Source of the DNA: Acidobacteriaceae bacterium
Lineage (GTDB): Bacteria; Acidobacteriota; Terriglobia; Terriglobales; Acidobacteriaceae
Reading direction: 5' to 3'
DNA length: 10,124 nt
Assembly: GCA_003165455.1 (NCBI GenBank)
Contig: PLUJ01000210.1
Span: 9,227-19,350, forward strand
Shown: piece after piece, positions 1 to 5,874 of the stretch
How positions within the stretch are numbered: the first letter of the stretch is position 1
Layout of the letters: each line of letters starts with the position of its first letter
The notes under the pieces: model-generated
Database searches by the model: none
What the model saw: only the letters and a program-made list of their open reading frames with translations
What the model was told of the DNA's origin: nothing
Translations under genes and position numbers: made by a program

Positions 1-415
1 CGTCATTGAGAATGGCGTTGGGAACGGCTGCGAAGCCCGTGGTGGAATTGGGTTCGGCCAGGCTGGTGGTGGGGCCCGGGAGCTGAATGCTGCCCGTGGA
101 GGATTCCCTGGCGGTACTGACGACCTGAACAGAGTTAGTAGCAGAATCGAAGGCCAGCAAGGTAGCGCGGGAGGGGTCCGTTATCATCATGCCGGGCGAA
201 GTTCCTGCGCTAATAACTTTTTTTACAAGGGTGTCGTCATAACCGTTCACGACAACCAGGCCCGAAGCTGCGGTTGGCGCGGCAGCGCTTTGTGAGACAA
301 AAACGCGCTCCGTGAATCCACCGGGTGGCTTGGTGATACCGGATGACCCTCCGCAAGATACAAAACCCAGACTGGTCAAGGCAAAAACGGCTTGCAACAG
401 AAAACATTTCTTCAA
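1..415 (-). CDS. YncE-like (beta-propeller type) lipoprotein, N-terminal part; runs off the left edge
   Basis: The reading frame opens with TTG at 415-413 and stays open for 138 codons to the window edge, so only the N-terminus is present. The first residues, MKKCFLLQAVFALTSLGFVSC, form a lipoprotein signal peptide: a Lys-Lys n-region, a hydrophobic core and a lipobox ending FVSC at Cys21, followed by a Gly/Ser-rich tether. Gly at +2 does not favour inner-membrane retention, so an outer-membrane or periplasm-facing lipoprotein is inferred. The mature part, with LVVVNGYDDTLV and then AGTSPGMMITDPSRATLLAFD, resembles surface beta-propeller (YncE/lactonase-like) repeats in which 'name-value' strands recur. 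A GGAG ribosome site sits 8 bases before the TTG and a TATAAT-type promoter lies further upstream. An overlapping frame using an ATG at 401 lacks these features and was rejected. The exact substrate or role cannot be told. The family call is moderate; the lipoprotein call is stronger. Confidence 0.68.
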   Translation of the reverse strand, partial: MKKCFLLQAVFALTSLGFVSCGGSSGITKPPGGFTERVFVSQSAAAPTAASGLVVVNGYDDTLVKKVISAGTSPGMMITDPSRATLLAFDSATNSVQVVSTARESSTGSIQLPGPTTSLAEPNSTTGFAAVPNAILND

Positions 416-467
416 ACGCGAAGCTCCTCGCCGCGGAACAAATGGAGATGTAAGTGCGAAATAGCGG

Positions 468-496
468 ATTATAGCAGAGCCGCAGGATAACCCTCT
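468..496 (-). promoter_or_regulatory. Extended -10 promoter of the lipoprotein gene
   Basis: On the minus strand a perfect TATAAT (473-468) is preceded by TGC (476-474), giving an extended -10 element TGCTATAAT. The position 17 bases upstream (496-491) reads AGAGGG, which is not a -35 match, as is common for extended -10 promoters. The predicted start near 461 would give a leader of about 46 bases carrying the GGAG ribosome site. Confidence 0.6.
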
Positions 497-566
497 CGAT
501 CCTGACACCGGAGAACGAGGTACATTCGTTCTTCTCGCGGGCATGCACGGTTTCGGGCTCATCTTG

Positions 567-572
567 TATGCT
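567..572 (+). promoter_or_regulatory. Candidate -10 box for a leaderless methyltransferase/reductase mRNA
   Basis: TATGCT at 567-572 lies 7 bases before the ATG at 580, so transcription would start at about 579-580, at the start codon itself. No purine-rich ribosome site precedes either this ATG or the in-frame ATG at 568, which falls inside the hexamer. The -35 region (TGCACG at 544-549) matches poorly. This is inferred from spacing only. Confidence 0.3.
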
Positions 573-579
573 CTTTCTT

Positions 580-2442
580 ATGGCAGACAACATTCTTTTG
601 CACATCAAGCAGTCGCCGGTTTTGTGCGACGGCGCGATGGGAACTCTGCTTTATTCCAAAGGAGTCTTCATCAACCGGTGCTATGACGAGTTAAATCTCT
701 CTCAGCCCGATCTGATTCGAGCCATCCATCACGAGTATCTGCAAGCTGGTGCCGAAATAATCGAAACCAATACTTTCGGGGCAAATGCATTTCGCCTGGC
801 AAGGCACAGCCTGACAGACAAAGTGCGTGACATGAATCGAATGGGAGCGAAGCTGGCTCGTGAAGCCGCTAAGAGCTTCGATGTGTGGGTGGCTGGATCG
901 GTTGGCCCATTGGGAACAAGGATTGAGCCCCTGGGAAAGACCTCTTTTGAGGAAGCCCGTCAGGCCTTTCGGGAGCAGATTGAAGCGTTGGCGGAGGGCG
1001 GCGTCGATTTACTGATGATGGAGACGTTCGGATATCTCGAGGAACTCCACCAGGCGATGCTGGCGGCGAAAGACGTGGGAGCCAACCTGCCGCTGGTGGT
1101 GCAGGTAACGATTGACGAAGATGGAAACTGCCTGGATGGGTCCGATCCGGAAACGTTTACGCCGCGCCTGGAGGATTGGGGCGCGGATGTGATTGGCTGC
1201 AATTGCAGCGTGGGTCCGGTGGCGATGCTGGATGCGATCGAACGGGTGCGGGATCTTACTTCCCTGCCGCTGGCTGCCCAACCGAATGCCGGCATTCCAA
1301 GATCGGTGGAAGGTAGAAACATCTACCTGTGTTCGCCCGAATATATGGCGAGCTATGCGCGGAAGTTTGTGGCTGCGGGTGTGCGGATTGTGGGGGGATG
1401 CTGCGGGACCACTCCCGACCATGTTCGGGTGATGAAATCGGCGTTGCGCGCGGGGGAAGCTCGGGGTAAAGCGGCGGCGGTTCATGGGAGTGGGGGTGCT
1501 GCGGCAGCGGTATCGGCGGCGGTGCGACCACTGGCTGAACGGTCTCTGATGGGAGCGAAGCTGGCACGGGGCGAATTTATCACCATGGTCGAAGTGGTGC
1601 CCCCAAAGGGAACGGACATTCGCAAAGAACTGGAGGGGGCGCGTTTCCTGAAATCCGTGGGGGTAGATGCGGTGAATATTCCCGACAGCCCGCGAGCCTC
1701 GGCGAGAATGAGCAACCAGGCGTTGTCGCTGCTCATGCAGCGGGAGACGGGGATCGAAGCGATTCTGCACTATACCTGCCGGGACCGCAATGTGCTGTGC
1801 ATACAGAGCGATCTGTTGGGAGCGGCGGCGGTGGGGATTAAGAATCTGATCTGTATTACCGGCGATCCGCCGAAGATGGGAAATTATCCGGATGCCACGG
1901 CGGTTTTCGATGTAGACGCGATTGGACTGGTAAACATTGTTCATAATCTCAATCGAGGGCTGGACCTGGGCGGGAATCCAATTGGAGAAGGGACGGGATT
2001 TGTAATCGGAGTGGGAGCGAACCCGGGACTTACGGATTTGGACGAAGAGGTTCGGCGATTCGAATACAAGGTAGGGGCTGGGGCCGAGTATGCGGTCACA
2101 CAGCCGGTTTTCGATTTGCGATTGCTGGAGAATTTTCTGCGGCGCATCGAGCACTGCCGCATTCCCGTGGTGGCGGGGATTTGGCCACTGGTAAGCGTGC
2201 GCAATGCGGAGTTCATGAAGAACGAATTGCGTGTCTCGGTGCCGGATGCGATTTTGGAGCGAATGGCGAAGGCGCAGACGCCGGACGGCGCAAGAGCGGA
2301 AGGGGTGGCGATTGCGCGCGAGATGCTTCTGGCGGTTCGGCACATGGTGCAAGGCGCGCAGATCAGCGCGCCACAAGGGCGATATAGCTCAGCGGTGGAT
2401 GTGCTTGAAGCAATGGGAACAAAAGCTTCGGCTGGGATTTAG
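580..2442 (+). CDS. Bifunctional homocysteine S-methyltransferase / 5,10-methylenetetrahydrofolate reductase
   Basis: A fusion of about 620 residues that resembles Bacillus subtilis YitJ. Residues 1-290 are the zinc-dependent homocysteine methyltransferase (BHMT/MetH N-terminal) barrel: GAMGT near the N-terminus, the zinc ligand Cys207 in GCNCSVGP, and Cys274-Cys275 in GGCCGTTPDH. An Ala/Gly-rich linker (about 292-318) leads to the MetF-type flavin barrel (about 325-600), with the conserved Glu338 in VEVVPP, ITGDPP at 426-431 (Asp429) and QPVFD. The expected roles are reduction of methylene-THF to methyl-THF and methyl transfer to homocysteine, coupling folate one-carbon flow to methionine in the cytoplasm. 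There is no cobalamin or folate-binding module like that of full MetH. I prefer ATG 580 to ATG 568, since neither has a ribosome site and 568 overlaps a -10-like box. No SAM riboswitch is visible upstream, unlike in Bacillus. Family assignment is secure; the in vivo methyl donor is not. Confidence 0.95.
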   Translation: MADNILLHIKQSPVLCDGAMGTLLYSKGVFINRCYDELNLSQPDLIRAIHHEYLQAGAEIIETNTFGANAFRLARHSLTDKVRDMNRMGAKLAREAAKSFDVWVAGSVGPLGTRIEPLGKTSFEEARQAFREQIEALAEGGVDLLMMETFGYLEELHQAMLAAKDVGANLPLVVQVTIDEDGNCLDGSDPETFTPRLEDWGADVIGCNCSVGPVAMLDAIERVRDLTSLPLAAQPNAGIPRSVEGRNIYLCSPEYMASYARKFVAAGVRIVGGCCGTTPDHVRVMKSALRAGEARGKAAAVHGSGGAAAAVSAAVRPLAERSLMGAKLARGEFITMVEVVPPKGTDIRKELEGARFLKSVGVDAVNIPDSPRASARMSNQALSLLMQRETGIEAILHYTCRDRNVLCIQSDLLGAAAVGIKNLICITGDPPKMGNYPDATAVFDVDAIGLVNIVHNLNRGLDLGGNPIGEGTGFVIGVGANPGLTDLDEEVRRFEYKVGAGAEYAVTQPVFDLRLLENFLRRIEHCRIPVVAGIWPLVSVRNAEFMKNELRVSVPDAILERMAKAQTPDGARAEGVAIAREMLLAVRHMVQGAQISAPQGRYSSAVDVLEAMGTKASAGI

Positions 2443-2558
2443 TCCGGAGGGTTGTTTCCTTATGGTTCGCATCCAAATTATTGTTCGTCTTTTAACATTA
2501 AAGAACTGGACATTCGGGTCGGTTGGGAGCATTACAATAAGAGACGGAGAGAAATCCG

Positions 2559-2771
2559 TTGGCTAAATTTGAAGAGTGCCTGCAACGACTGGAAAAGATA
2601 GTCCACGAACTGGAAAAGGGAGATGTGCCTTTGGAAACATCTCTGACCCTTTTCGAAGAGGGGATGAATTTATCGTCCGCATGCCGCAAGGAACTGGAGC
2701 AGGCGGAAGGTAAAGTGGAGATCTTGTTAAGGAAAAACGGAAAGCTGCAGGCGGAGCCTTTTGAGGCTTAA
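2559..2771 (+). CDS. xseB: Exodeoxyribonuclease VII small subunit
   Basis: This 70-residue protein has the XseB signature: a helical hairpin with FEECLQRLEKIVHELEKGD, then LETSLTLFEEGMNLSSACRKEL and a C-terminal EGKVEILL segment. XseB binds the catalytic subunit XseA in several copies to form exonuclease VII, which degrades single-stranded DNA from both ends in mismatch and damage repair. Length is within the normal 60-85 residues. The start is TTG at 2559 with a GGAG ribosome site at 2546-2549, 9 bases upstream. A possible weak promoter lies before it (TACAAT at 2533-2538; the nearest -35-like TGGACA at 2507-2512 is 20 bases away, too far for good spacing). The partner xseA, often directly upstream, is not in this window; the gene upstream is the methyltransferase/reductase fusion, 116 bases away. 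Confidence 0.93.
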   Translation: MAKFEECLQRLEKIVHELEKGDVPLETSLTLFEEGMNLSSACRKELEQAEGKVEILLRKNGKLQAEPFEA

Positions 2772-2790
2772 GAGAACTTTGAGGCTTAAG
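2760..2790 (+). repeat. 13-bp direct repeat spanning the xseB stop codon
   Basis: TTTGAGGCTTAAG occurs at 2760-2772 and again at 2778-2790, an 18-base period. The first copy contains the xseB stop codon (TAA, 2769-2771). AGCCT/AGGCT at the first copy could also form a short 5-bp hairpin with no T-run after it, so it is not a convincing terminator. It is probably a small local duplication. Confidence 0.7.
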
Positions 2791-2923
2791 CCGAAACAGC
2801 GTACGGCGGCGTCCGGCCTCAACTGGGACGCTTGATCCGTTAGCAAAGTCTGTGGAGTAGAGGTGCCCAGCCCTCCCCGCAGCCCTAATCCGATTTAGCT
2901 GACGATAAGAGTCAGGAGGATCT

Positions 2924-3304
2924 ATGGGCTTCACGGTAGTACTGCTTGAAATCGATCCTAAAGCCACGCGAACTGTCACTGGCGCGCTTCCCACACAACC
3001 CCGTCCAGTATGTCTTGCGCGTTCGATTGCGCGCTCTACGGAAGAGCTGCGCGAGCGTGTCTCCAATGAACGATTCGAAGTGGCGGTCCTCGACATGGAG
3101 CACTCACGGCTGAGCGACGTGCGGAGCCTGCACAGGGATTTTCCGACGCTGCCGATCATATGCACACACCGAGTACCTGACGATGACTTGTGGGTCTCCG
3201 CGCTGGACGCTGGAGCCAGCGACGTGTGTGGACCCGAGGAACTGGAAAATGTTTTGACTTCCCTGGTGAGAACCCGTGGGGCGGCGCGCGTCGCCTTTGC
3301 CTGA
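2924..3304 (+). CDS. Atypical (degenerate) response-regulator receiver-domain protein
   Basis: A stand-alone 126-residue protein with the layout of a CheY-like receiver: beta-1 VVLLEID (5-11), the phosphoacceptor strand VAVLDME with Asp57, the beta-4 strand IICT with the conserved Thr81, and the alpha-4/beta-5 stretch ALDAGASD (93-100). Two hallmarks are altered. In the usual E-D-D-P beta-1 motif the first acidic Mg-binding residue is replaced by Ile10 (LEIDP), and the invariant Lys of the KP motif after beta-5 is absent (CGPEEL). Phosphorylation-driven switching is therefore doubtful, and it may be a pseudo-receiver used for protein binding. No output domain or histidine kinase is nearby. 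Translation start is well supported by AGGAGG at 2914-2919. It lies between xseB and ispA, which are commonly adjacent in other bacteria. Fold call is good; function is unknown. Confidence 0.75.
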   Translation: MGFTVVLLEIDPKATRTVTGALPTQPRPVCLARSIARSTEELRERVSNERFEVAVLDMEHSRLSDVRSLHRDFPTLPIICTHRVPDDDLWVSALDAGASDVCGPEELENVLTSLVRTRGAARVAFA

Positions 3305-3412
3305 GCTGTAACGAGTCACTAAGCACCTCCTGCGCAGACCGGATTCAGGCAGTCCGCGACGAGAAGCTCCATTCCTTTTTTGTTGGTCGTCGTACTTCCG
3401 AGAGGTCTGCCT

Positions 3413-3421
3413 TGTTATACT
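3413..3421 (+). promoter_or_regulatory. Extended -10 promoter directly before ispA
   Basis: TGTTATACT (3413-3421) is an extended -10 element: TG, one base, then TATACT. It ends 9 bases before ATG 3431, predicting a transcript start near 3428 and an essentially leaderless mRNA. There is no -35 match (TACTTC at 3393-3398) and no ribosome site before the ATG, which fits a leaderless start. Confidence 0.45.
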
Positions 3422-3430
3422 CACTGCTCA

Positions 3431-4312
3431 ATGCTGCAAGAAACACTTGAGCAAGGGCAGGTGCTGACCGATGCTGCGCTGGATCGGCTGATTCCAGACG
3501 AAACGCAGCATCCGCAATCCATTCATAAAGCCATGCGCCACAGTGTGTTTGCCGGAGGCAAGCGGCTGCGTCCTGTGCTGTGCCTGGAAGCTGGCCGCAT
3601 GGTTGCAGGATCATTGCCTAAGAAGATTGAGGAGTTGGGTGCAGCGCTCGAGATGCTGCACACTTATTCCCTGATTCACGACGACCTTCCCGCGCTCGAC
3701 AATGACGATCTACGACGCGGACGCCCCACTTGCCACAAAGTTTTCGGGGATGCCATCGCGATCCTCGCGGGGGATGCGCTGCAAACGCAGGCCTACGAGG
3801 TTCTGGCACGATTGCAGTGTCCGCCGGAACAGCGCGTGCGGATTGTTGAAGAGATCGCGCGCGGAACCGGAACCGTGGAGGGCATGATCGGCGGGCAAGT
3901 GGCGGACCTGGAGGCGGAGCATACGCGACCGACCGCAGAAATGCTCGAATATATTCATCGCGCAAAAACCGCCGCCTTGATCGCGGCCAGCCTGGTGAGC
4001 GGCGGGCTGTATGCAGGCGCCAGTGACAGCGAGGTTCGGAAGCTGCGCACGTTTGGGCGATCGATTGGGCTAGCTTTTCAGATCGTCGATGATGTGCTGG
4101 ACGTTACTCAGACTTCCGAGCAACTGGGAAAAACCGCAGGCAAGGATACGGCCGCGCAGAAGGTGACTTATCCCGCATTGTTCGGGATTGAAGAATCGGT
4201 ACGGAGAGCGGACATCCTCGTGAGCAAAGCGTTTGCGGAGCTGGAAGGCTTCGGCAATCGGGCGGAGCGGTTGAAGGAGTTAGCGCGGTATTTGGTTGAG
4301 AGGAAGAATTAA
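3431..4312 (+). CDS. ispA: Short-chain polyprenyl diphosphate synthase (farnesyl/geranylgeranyl diphosphate synthase)
   Basis: A 293-residue trans-prenyltransferase that condenses isopentenyl diphosphate onto allylic diphosphates to make C15 or C20 precursors for undecaprenol, quinones and carotenoid/hopanoid-type lipids in the cytoplasm. Seen motifs are GGKRLRP (substrate binding), the first aspartate-rich motif HDDLPALDNDDLRRG (Asp84, Asp85, Asp90) with the two-residue insertion typical of bacterial FPP synthases, GQVADLEAE, the KT pair in HRAKTAALI, and the second aspartate motif VDDVLD (Asp220, Asp221, Asp224) followed by GKTAGKD. Length is normal. ATG 3431 gives the expected N-terminus; an in-frame TTG at 3380 would add 17 atypical residues and is upstream of the promoter-like box. 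No dxs follows, unlike in many xseB-ispA-dxs clusters. Product length (FPP versus GGPP) cannot be set from sequence alone. Confidence 0.93.
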   Translation: MLQETLEQGQVLTDAALDRLIPDETQHPQSIHKAMRHSVFAGGKRLRPVLCLEAGRMVAGSLPKKIEELGAALEMLHTYSLIHDDLPALDNDDLRRGRPTCHKVFGDAIAILAGDALQTQAYEVLARLQCPPEQRVRIVEEIARGTGTVEGMIGGQVADLEAEHTRPTAEMLEYIHRAKTAALIAASLVSGGLYAGASDSEVRKLRTFGRSIGLAFQIVDDVLDVTQTSEQLGKTAGKDTAAQKVTYPALFGIEESVRRADILVSKAFAELEGFGNRAERLKELARYLVERKN

Positions 4313-4336
4313 TCACACGAAAGTTTTTTGGGAGGA

Positions 4337-4365
4337 TTGCCTTTCCGTATTCGATGAGTGACAAT
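4337..4365 (+). promoter_or_regulatory. Sigma70-like promoter of the fluoride riboswitch-crcB transcript
   Basis: TTGCCT (4337-4342, 4/6 to TTGACA) and GACAAT (4360-4365, 4/6 to TATAAT) are separated by 17 bases. The predicted first transcribed base is about 4372, exactly the first G of the aptamer's P1 stem, which independently supports the call. Confidence 0.5.
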
Positions 4366-4371
4366 CTTTAA

Positions 4372-4433
4372 GGCGATGGAGTTCGCCATAACCGCTTGCA
4401 GCGGCTGTTTGGCTGAAGCTGATAACTCCTACA
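4372..4433 (+). ncRNA. Fluoride riboswitch (crcB motif) aptamer
   Basis: The segment matches the crcB-motif consensus. P1 is GGCG (4372-4375) paired with CGCC (4384-4387), closing the loop AUGGAGUU. The loop bases GGAGUU (4378-4383) are perfectly complementary to AACUCC (4424-4429), forming the family's pseudoknot. A longer helix pairs GCUU/AAGC (4394-4397 with 4416-4419) and CAGC/GCUG (4399-4402 with 4412-4415) with one bulged G. The 3' part UGAUAACUCCUAC matches the conserved tail. Fluoride binding through Mg ions stabilises the pseudoknot and switches on fluoride-resistance genes. The gene downstream is crcB, the canonical target. Pairings were traced by eye. Confidence 0.95.
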
Positions 4434-4460
4434 AAATCTAACGACCGATTTGTAGGGGAG
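4426..4460 (+). promoter_or_regulatory. Riboswitch expression platform: hairpin masking the crcB ribosome-binding site
   Basis: Bases 4426-4438 can pair with 4447-4458 in 12 base pairs with one bulged A (4436) and one G-U pair, loop 4439-4446. The 3' arm covers most of the ribosome site GGGGAG (4455-4460). The 5' arm re-uses CUCC (4426-4429), which is also the pseudoknot strand of the aptamer, so the two folds exclude each other. No T-run follows, so control of translation is more likely than transcription termination: without fluoride the site is hidden, with fluoride it is free. Confidence 0.7.
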
Positions 4461-4466
4461 AACTCC

Positions 4467-4844
4467 GTGCTGAAAAACTTTCTTGCCATTTCTGTCGCCG
4501 CGATCATCGGGGCCAACTTGCGTTACCTCGTCGCCCGGATGGCCGCCAGGCAGTTCGGTCCCGCATTTCCTTACGGGACTCTCCTCATCAATATCGCCGG
4601 CAGCTTCATTGTTGGATGGTTCATCATTCTCACAACGGAGCGGATCTTAATCGATCCGCGCTGGAGATTGCTGGTGGTGATTGGCTTCTGCGGCTCGTTT
4701 ACGACCTTTTCCAGCTACGCGTTTGAGAGCATGGCTTACTTCGAGCAAGGCCAGTGGTGGCTGATGATCGCAAACATTTTGAGCAATAACGTCCTGTGCT
4801 TGTGCGCAGCATTGGCGGGCATGGCAGTGGCGCGGGTGATGTAG
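4467..4844 (+). CDS. crcB: Fluoride-specific ion channel CrcB/Fluc
   Basis: A 125-residue inner-membrane protein with four hydrophobic segments (about 5-24, 36-57, 68-87 and 98-122) that forms dual-topology dimers exporting fluoride from the cytoplasm. Family signatures seen: GANLRY (15-20), GTLLINIAGSFIVG (37-50, with the pore Asn42), and GFCGSFTTFSSYAFE (73-87), which supplies the conserved phenylalanines and the central TTFS stretch around the structural sodium site. Length is typical. The start is GTG 4467, six bases after GGGGAG (4455-4460). It is controlled by the fluoride riboswitch just upstream, which confirms the function. AACTCC occurs a second time between the ribosome site and GTG. 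Only one crcB copy is present, consistent with a homodimeric channel. Confidence 0.96.
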   Translation: MLKNFLAISVAAIIGANLRYLVARMAARQFGPAFPYGTLLINIAGSFIVGWFIILTTERILIDPRWRLLVVIGFCGSFTTFSSYAFESMAYFEQGQWWLMIANILSNNVLCLCAALAGMAVARVM

Positions 4845-4904
4845 CGTATGTCATTCGTGAGCGTATCTTCGAAGTTCAGGTCGCAACGTGATTGCGAACT
4901 CTCT

Positions 4905-4954
4905 GGTTCTGATCTCGCCCTTGGTTCCGATCTCACCCTTGTTTCCGATCAAGC
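4905..4954 (+). repeat. 18-bp tandem repeat, about 2.7 copies, between crcB and the acetyltransferase gene
   Basis: Copy 1 (4905-4922) GGTTCTGATCTCGCCCTT and copy 2 (4923-4940) GGTTCCGATCTCACCCTT differ at two positions. A third, partial copy starts at 4941 (GTTTCCGATCAAGC) and decays. The array ends 15 bases before the acetyltransferase start codon. No protein-coding reason for it is evident; it may be slippage-derived or a short regulatory repeat. Confidence 0.8.
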
Positions 4955-4969
4955 GATAAACGGCAGATC

Positions 4970-5515
4970 ATGATCATTCCGGCCATCCAGACGAAGCGAC
5001 TAACCTTGCGCGCCCATACGGAAGAGGACATTCCAGCGCTGTTGCCGCTGATCGGGACGCGCGAAGTGGCCGCGACCACTTTGCGCATCGCGCACCCTTA
5101 TACGGAACAAAACGCGAGAGACTTTATCGCTAAGATCCGGAAAGAAGACGAACCGTTATGGCTGGCTATCACATTACGCAGCGGCGCACTTTGCGGAGGC
5201 ATTGGGCTAAGGCTTGACGGGAAACATTCGCATGGCGAACTCGGCTATTGGATTGGCGTTCCTTATTGGGGCAACGGCTACGCAACGGAAGCTTCCCGCG
5301 CCATGCTCGAATATGGGTTCAAAGAGTTGAAGCTCCATCGCATTCTGGCAACGCATTTCCGGCAGAACGTCACTTCAGGAAAAATCCTTTGCAAGCTAGG
5401 CATGCGCCATGAAGGATGCATGCGAGAACATCTTTGTAAATGGGGCGAGTTCGTGGATGTCGAGTGTTACGGAATTCTACGCAGCGAGTGGGAGAGCCAG
5501 ACCGGTTCGTCGTAG
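4970..5515 (+). CDS. GNAT-family N-acetyltransferase (RimJ/RimL-like)
   Basis: A 181-residue acetyltransferase that would transfer acetyl from acetyl-CoA to an amino group. The RimJ/RimL subfamily is suggested by the N-terminal TKRLTLRAHTEEDIPALL and by ELGYWIGVPYWGNGYATEA (90-108), whose YWGNGYA segment (99-105) is the acetyl-CoA pyrophosphate-binding loop. Next come LHRILATHFRQNVTSGKILCKLGM and the usual C-terminal HEGCMREHLCKWGEFVDVECYGIL. Related proteins acetylate ribosomal-protein N-termini, antibiotics or small metabolites; the substrate here is not predictable. ATG 4970 fits the family N-terminus; only a weak GGCAGA precedes it. It lies 125 bases after crcB, with a tandem repeat in the gap, and 29 bases before the DUF190 gene, so co-transcription with one or both is plausible. 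Confidence 0.88.
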   Translation: MIIPAIQTKRLTLRAHTEEDIPALLPLIGTREVAATTLRIAHPYTEQNARDFIAKIRKEDEPLWLAITLRSGALCGGIGLRLDGKHSHGELGYWIGVPYWGNGYATEASRAMLEYGFKELKLHRILATHFRQNVTSGKILCKLGMRHEGCMREHLCKWGEFVDVECYGILRSEWESQTGSS

Positions 5516-5544
5516 GTTTCTGAAAAGTGAGGTTTCAAATTACA

Positions 5545-5874
5545 ATGCCAGACGATATGGCTGTACAAGTGACAATGTATTTGAATGAGGGGGACCAGTG
5601 GCATCATCGGCCACTGCACATGGAAATCCTCAACTACCTGCGGCAGGAAAACGTTTACGGCGCAACCGCTTTTCATGCAGTAGCAGGATTCCTGGGCCGA
5701 AACCGTGTGAAGACGGCGCACATGGTTGAGGCCGGAGGCAAACTGCCGGTTGTAATCATTTTTGTAGATAGGGAGGAGCATGTGAACCGAGTGCTGCCGA
5801 CCCTGAAGGAAATGGCAGCGCACCGGCTGATTGTGCGCGAGAATGTGGTGATCGAGCAAGGGAACCTTGAGTAG
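5545..5874 (+). CDS. DUF190 (COG1993) family protein
   Basis: A 109-residue protein with the DUF190 pattern: an opening strand VTMYLNEGDQWHHRPLHMEILNYLR, then GATAFHAVAGFLGRNRVKTAHM, then LPVVIIFVDREEHVNRVLPTLKEM and the closing RLIVRENVVIE. The fold is a ferredoxin-like, PII-resembling alpha/beta domain, probably oligomeric and cytoplasmic. Biochemical function is unknown, but members often sit next to or are fused to CrcB, and crcB is two genes upstream here, which supports a role in fluoride handling by association. ATG 5545 is chosen because it directly precedes the conserved region; GTG 5527 (adding six residues) and ATG 5557 are alternatives, and none has a strong ribosome site. The 3' end overlaps the next gene by 8 bases, indicating translational coupling. 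Confidence 0.85.
   Translation: MPDDMAVQVTMYLNEGDQWHHRPLHMEILNYLRQENVYGATAFHAVAGFLGRNRVKTAHMVEAGGKLPVVIIFVDREEHVNRVLPTLKEMAAHRLIVRENVVIEQGNLE

Noticed and set aside
237..608. A minus-strand open frame of 123 codons beginning in the methyltransferase gene
   Set aside because: It overlaps the lipoprotein gene in another frame and lacks its signal peptide and ribosome site; it also covers the shared promoter region.
1009..2376. A 455-codon open frame on the minus strand opposite the methyltransferase/reductase gene
   Set aside because: It has low-complexity Arg/His/Pro-rich translation, no recognisable motif, and lies wholly antisense to a gene with clear motifs. It is a by-product of codon bias.
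2563..3165. A 200-codon minus-strand open frame opposite xseB and the receiver gene
   Set aside because: Ser/Arg-rich with no domain; it covers two well-supported genes with good ribosome sites on the other strand.
3305..3412. Terminator or small RNA between the receiver gene and ispA, with a T-run at 3376-3381
   Set aside because: No stable hairpin precedes the T-run; only a weak CGGA/TCCG pairing about 20 bases away was found.
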